Notes under the pieces: model-generated
What the model was told of the DNA's origin: nothing
Seen by the model: only the letters and a program-made list of their open reading frames with translations
Database searches by the model: none
Translations under genes and position numbers: made by a program
Shown here: in pieces, positions 5,630-5,733 of the stretch
How the letters are laid out: each line of letters starts with the position of its first letter
Numbering within the stretch: position 1 is the stretch's first letter
Assembly (NCBI GenBank): GCA_964617105.1
Contig: CAZTWC010000240.1
Coordinates: 224 to 5,956, forward strand
Length of the DNA: 5,733 bases
Reading direction: 5' to 3'
Origin: CAZTWC01 sp964617105 [NCBI: uncultured Myxococcia bacterium]
Lineage (GTDB): Bacteria; CAZTWC01

Positions 5630-5733
5630 ACGTTAATATCCACAATATTTTTAAAAAGTCCATCCGATTTAGAATCCAGGTTAAAGGGGGTGATAGCGGT
5701 AAAATCGAGGCTGAAGTAGTAGTATGGAGAAAA
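5602..5733 (-). CDS. C-terminal fragment of an outer-membrane beta-barrel protein (5' end beyond the window)
   Basis: The minus strand reads open from the right edge to a TAG at 5602-5604, giving 43 residues from FSPYYYFSLDF to NVGAEFHLPF. The last strand has hydrophobic or aromatic residues at every second position counted back from the end (Phe, Leu, Phe, Ala, Val, Ile, Val) and a terminal Phe. This is the classic C-terminal signature recognised by the BAM machinery for barrel insertion. A second amphipathic strand is visible before it (YYFSLDFTAITPF), joined by a polar turn rich in Asp, Ser and Lys. The protein is probably the first visible member of the minus-strand operon, 56 bp upstream of the pldB-like gene. 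Family and function cannot be told from so short a piece. Confidence 0.7.
   Translation of the reverse strand, partial: FSPYYYFSLDFTAITPFNLDSKSDGLFKNIVDINVGAEFHLPF

Overview
The window looks like chromosomal DNA of a Gram-negative bacterium. The fragment at the right edge ends like an outer-membrane beta-barrel, and two proteins carry Sec-type signal peptides. The large protease has a C-terminus resembling MYXO-CTERM, with a Cys-x-Cys, a hydrophobic stretch and an Arg-rich tail. Together with the HDOD regulator and the matrixin with Cys-rich modules, this suggests a deltaproteobacterial-type lineage (Myxococcota, Desulfobacterota, Bdellovibrionota, SAR324 or similar). Base composition is moderate, not the very high GC of classic Myxococcus. 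The lineage is an inference; no rRNA or other marker gene is present.

Layout: positions 1-138 are a leader with a candidate promoter and small hairpins. Positions 139-1851 (+) encode a 570-residue signalling protein with an HDOD domain between two receiver-like domains. Between it and the convergent gene lies a large imperfect palindrome (about 1870-1990). The minus strand then carries what looks like one operon, read from right to left. It starts with the last 43 codons of an outer-membrane beta-barrel protein (5602-5733, cut by the window edge). Next is an exported PldB-like lysophospholipase / alpha-beta hydrolase (4499-5545), and 18 bp further on a secreted matrixin-type zinc metalloprotease (1964-4480). 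The protease has seven eight-cysteine modules, an acidic Asp/Asn-rich linker and a membrane-anchor/sorting tail.

How the genes may work together: all three minus-strand products are predicted to act outside the cytoplasm (outer membrane, periplasm, cell surface), so the cluster reads as an envelope or extracellular lipid- and protein-degrading unit. The HDOD protein is transcribed convergently and has no demonstrable link to it. The most unusual point is at the junction. The palindromic, REP/MITE-like repeat runs into the 3' end of the protease gene, so the Arg-rich end of the sorting tail is read from repeat DNA. No tRNA, rRNA, CRISPR array or complete insertion sequence is visible.
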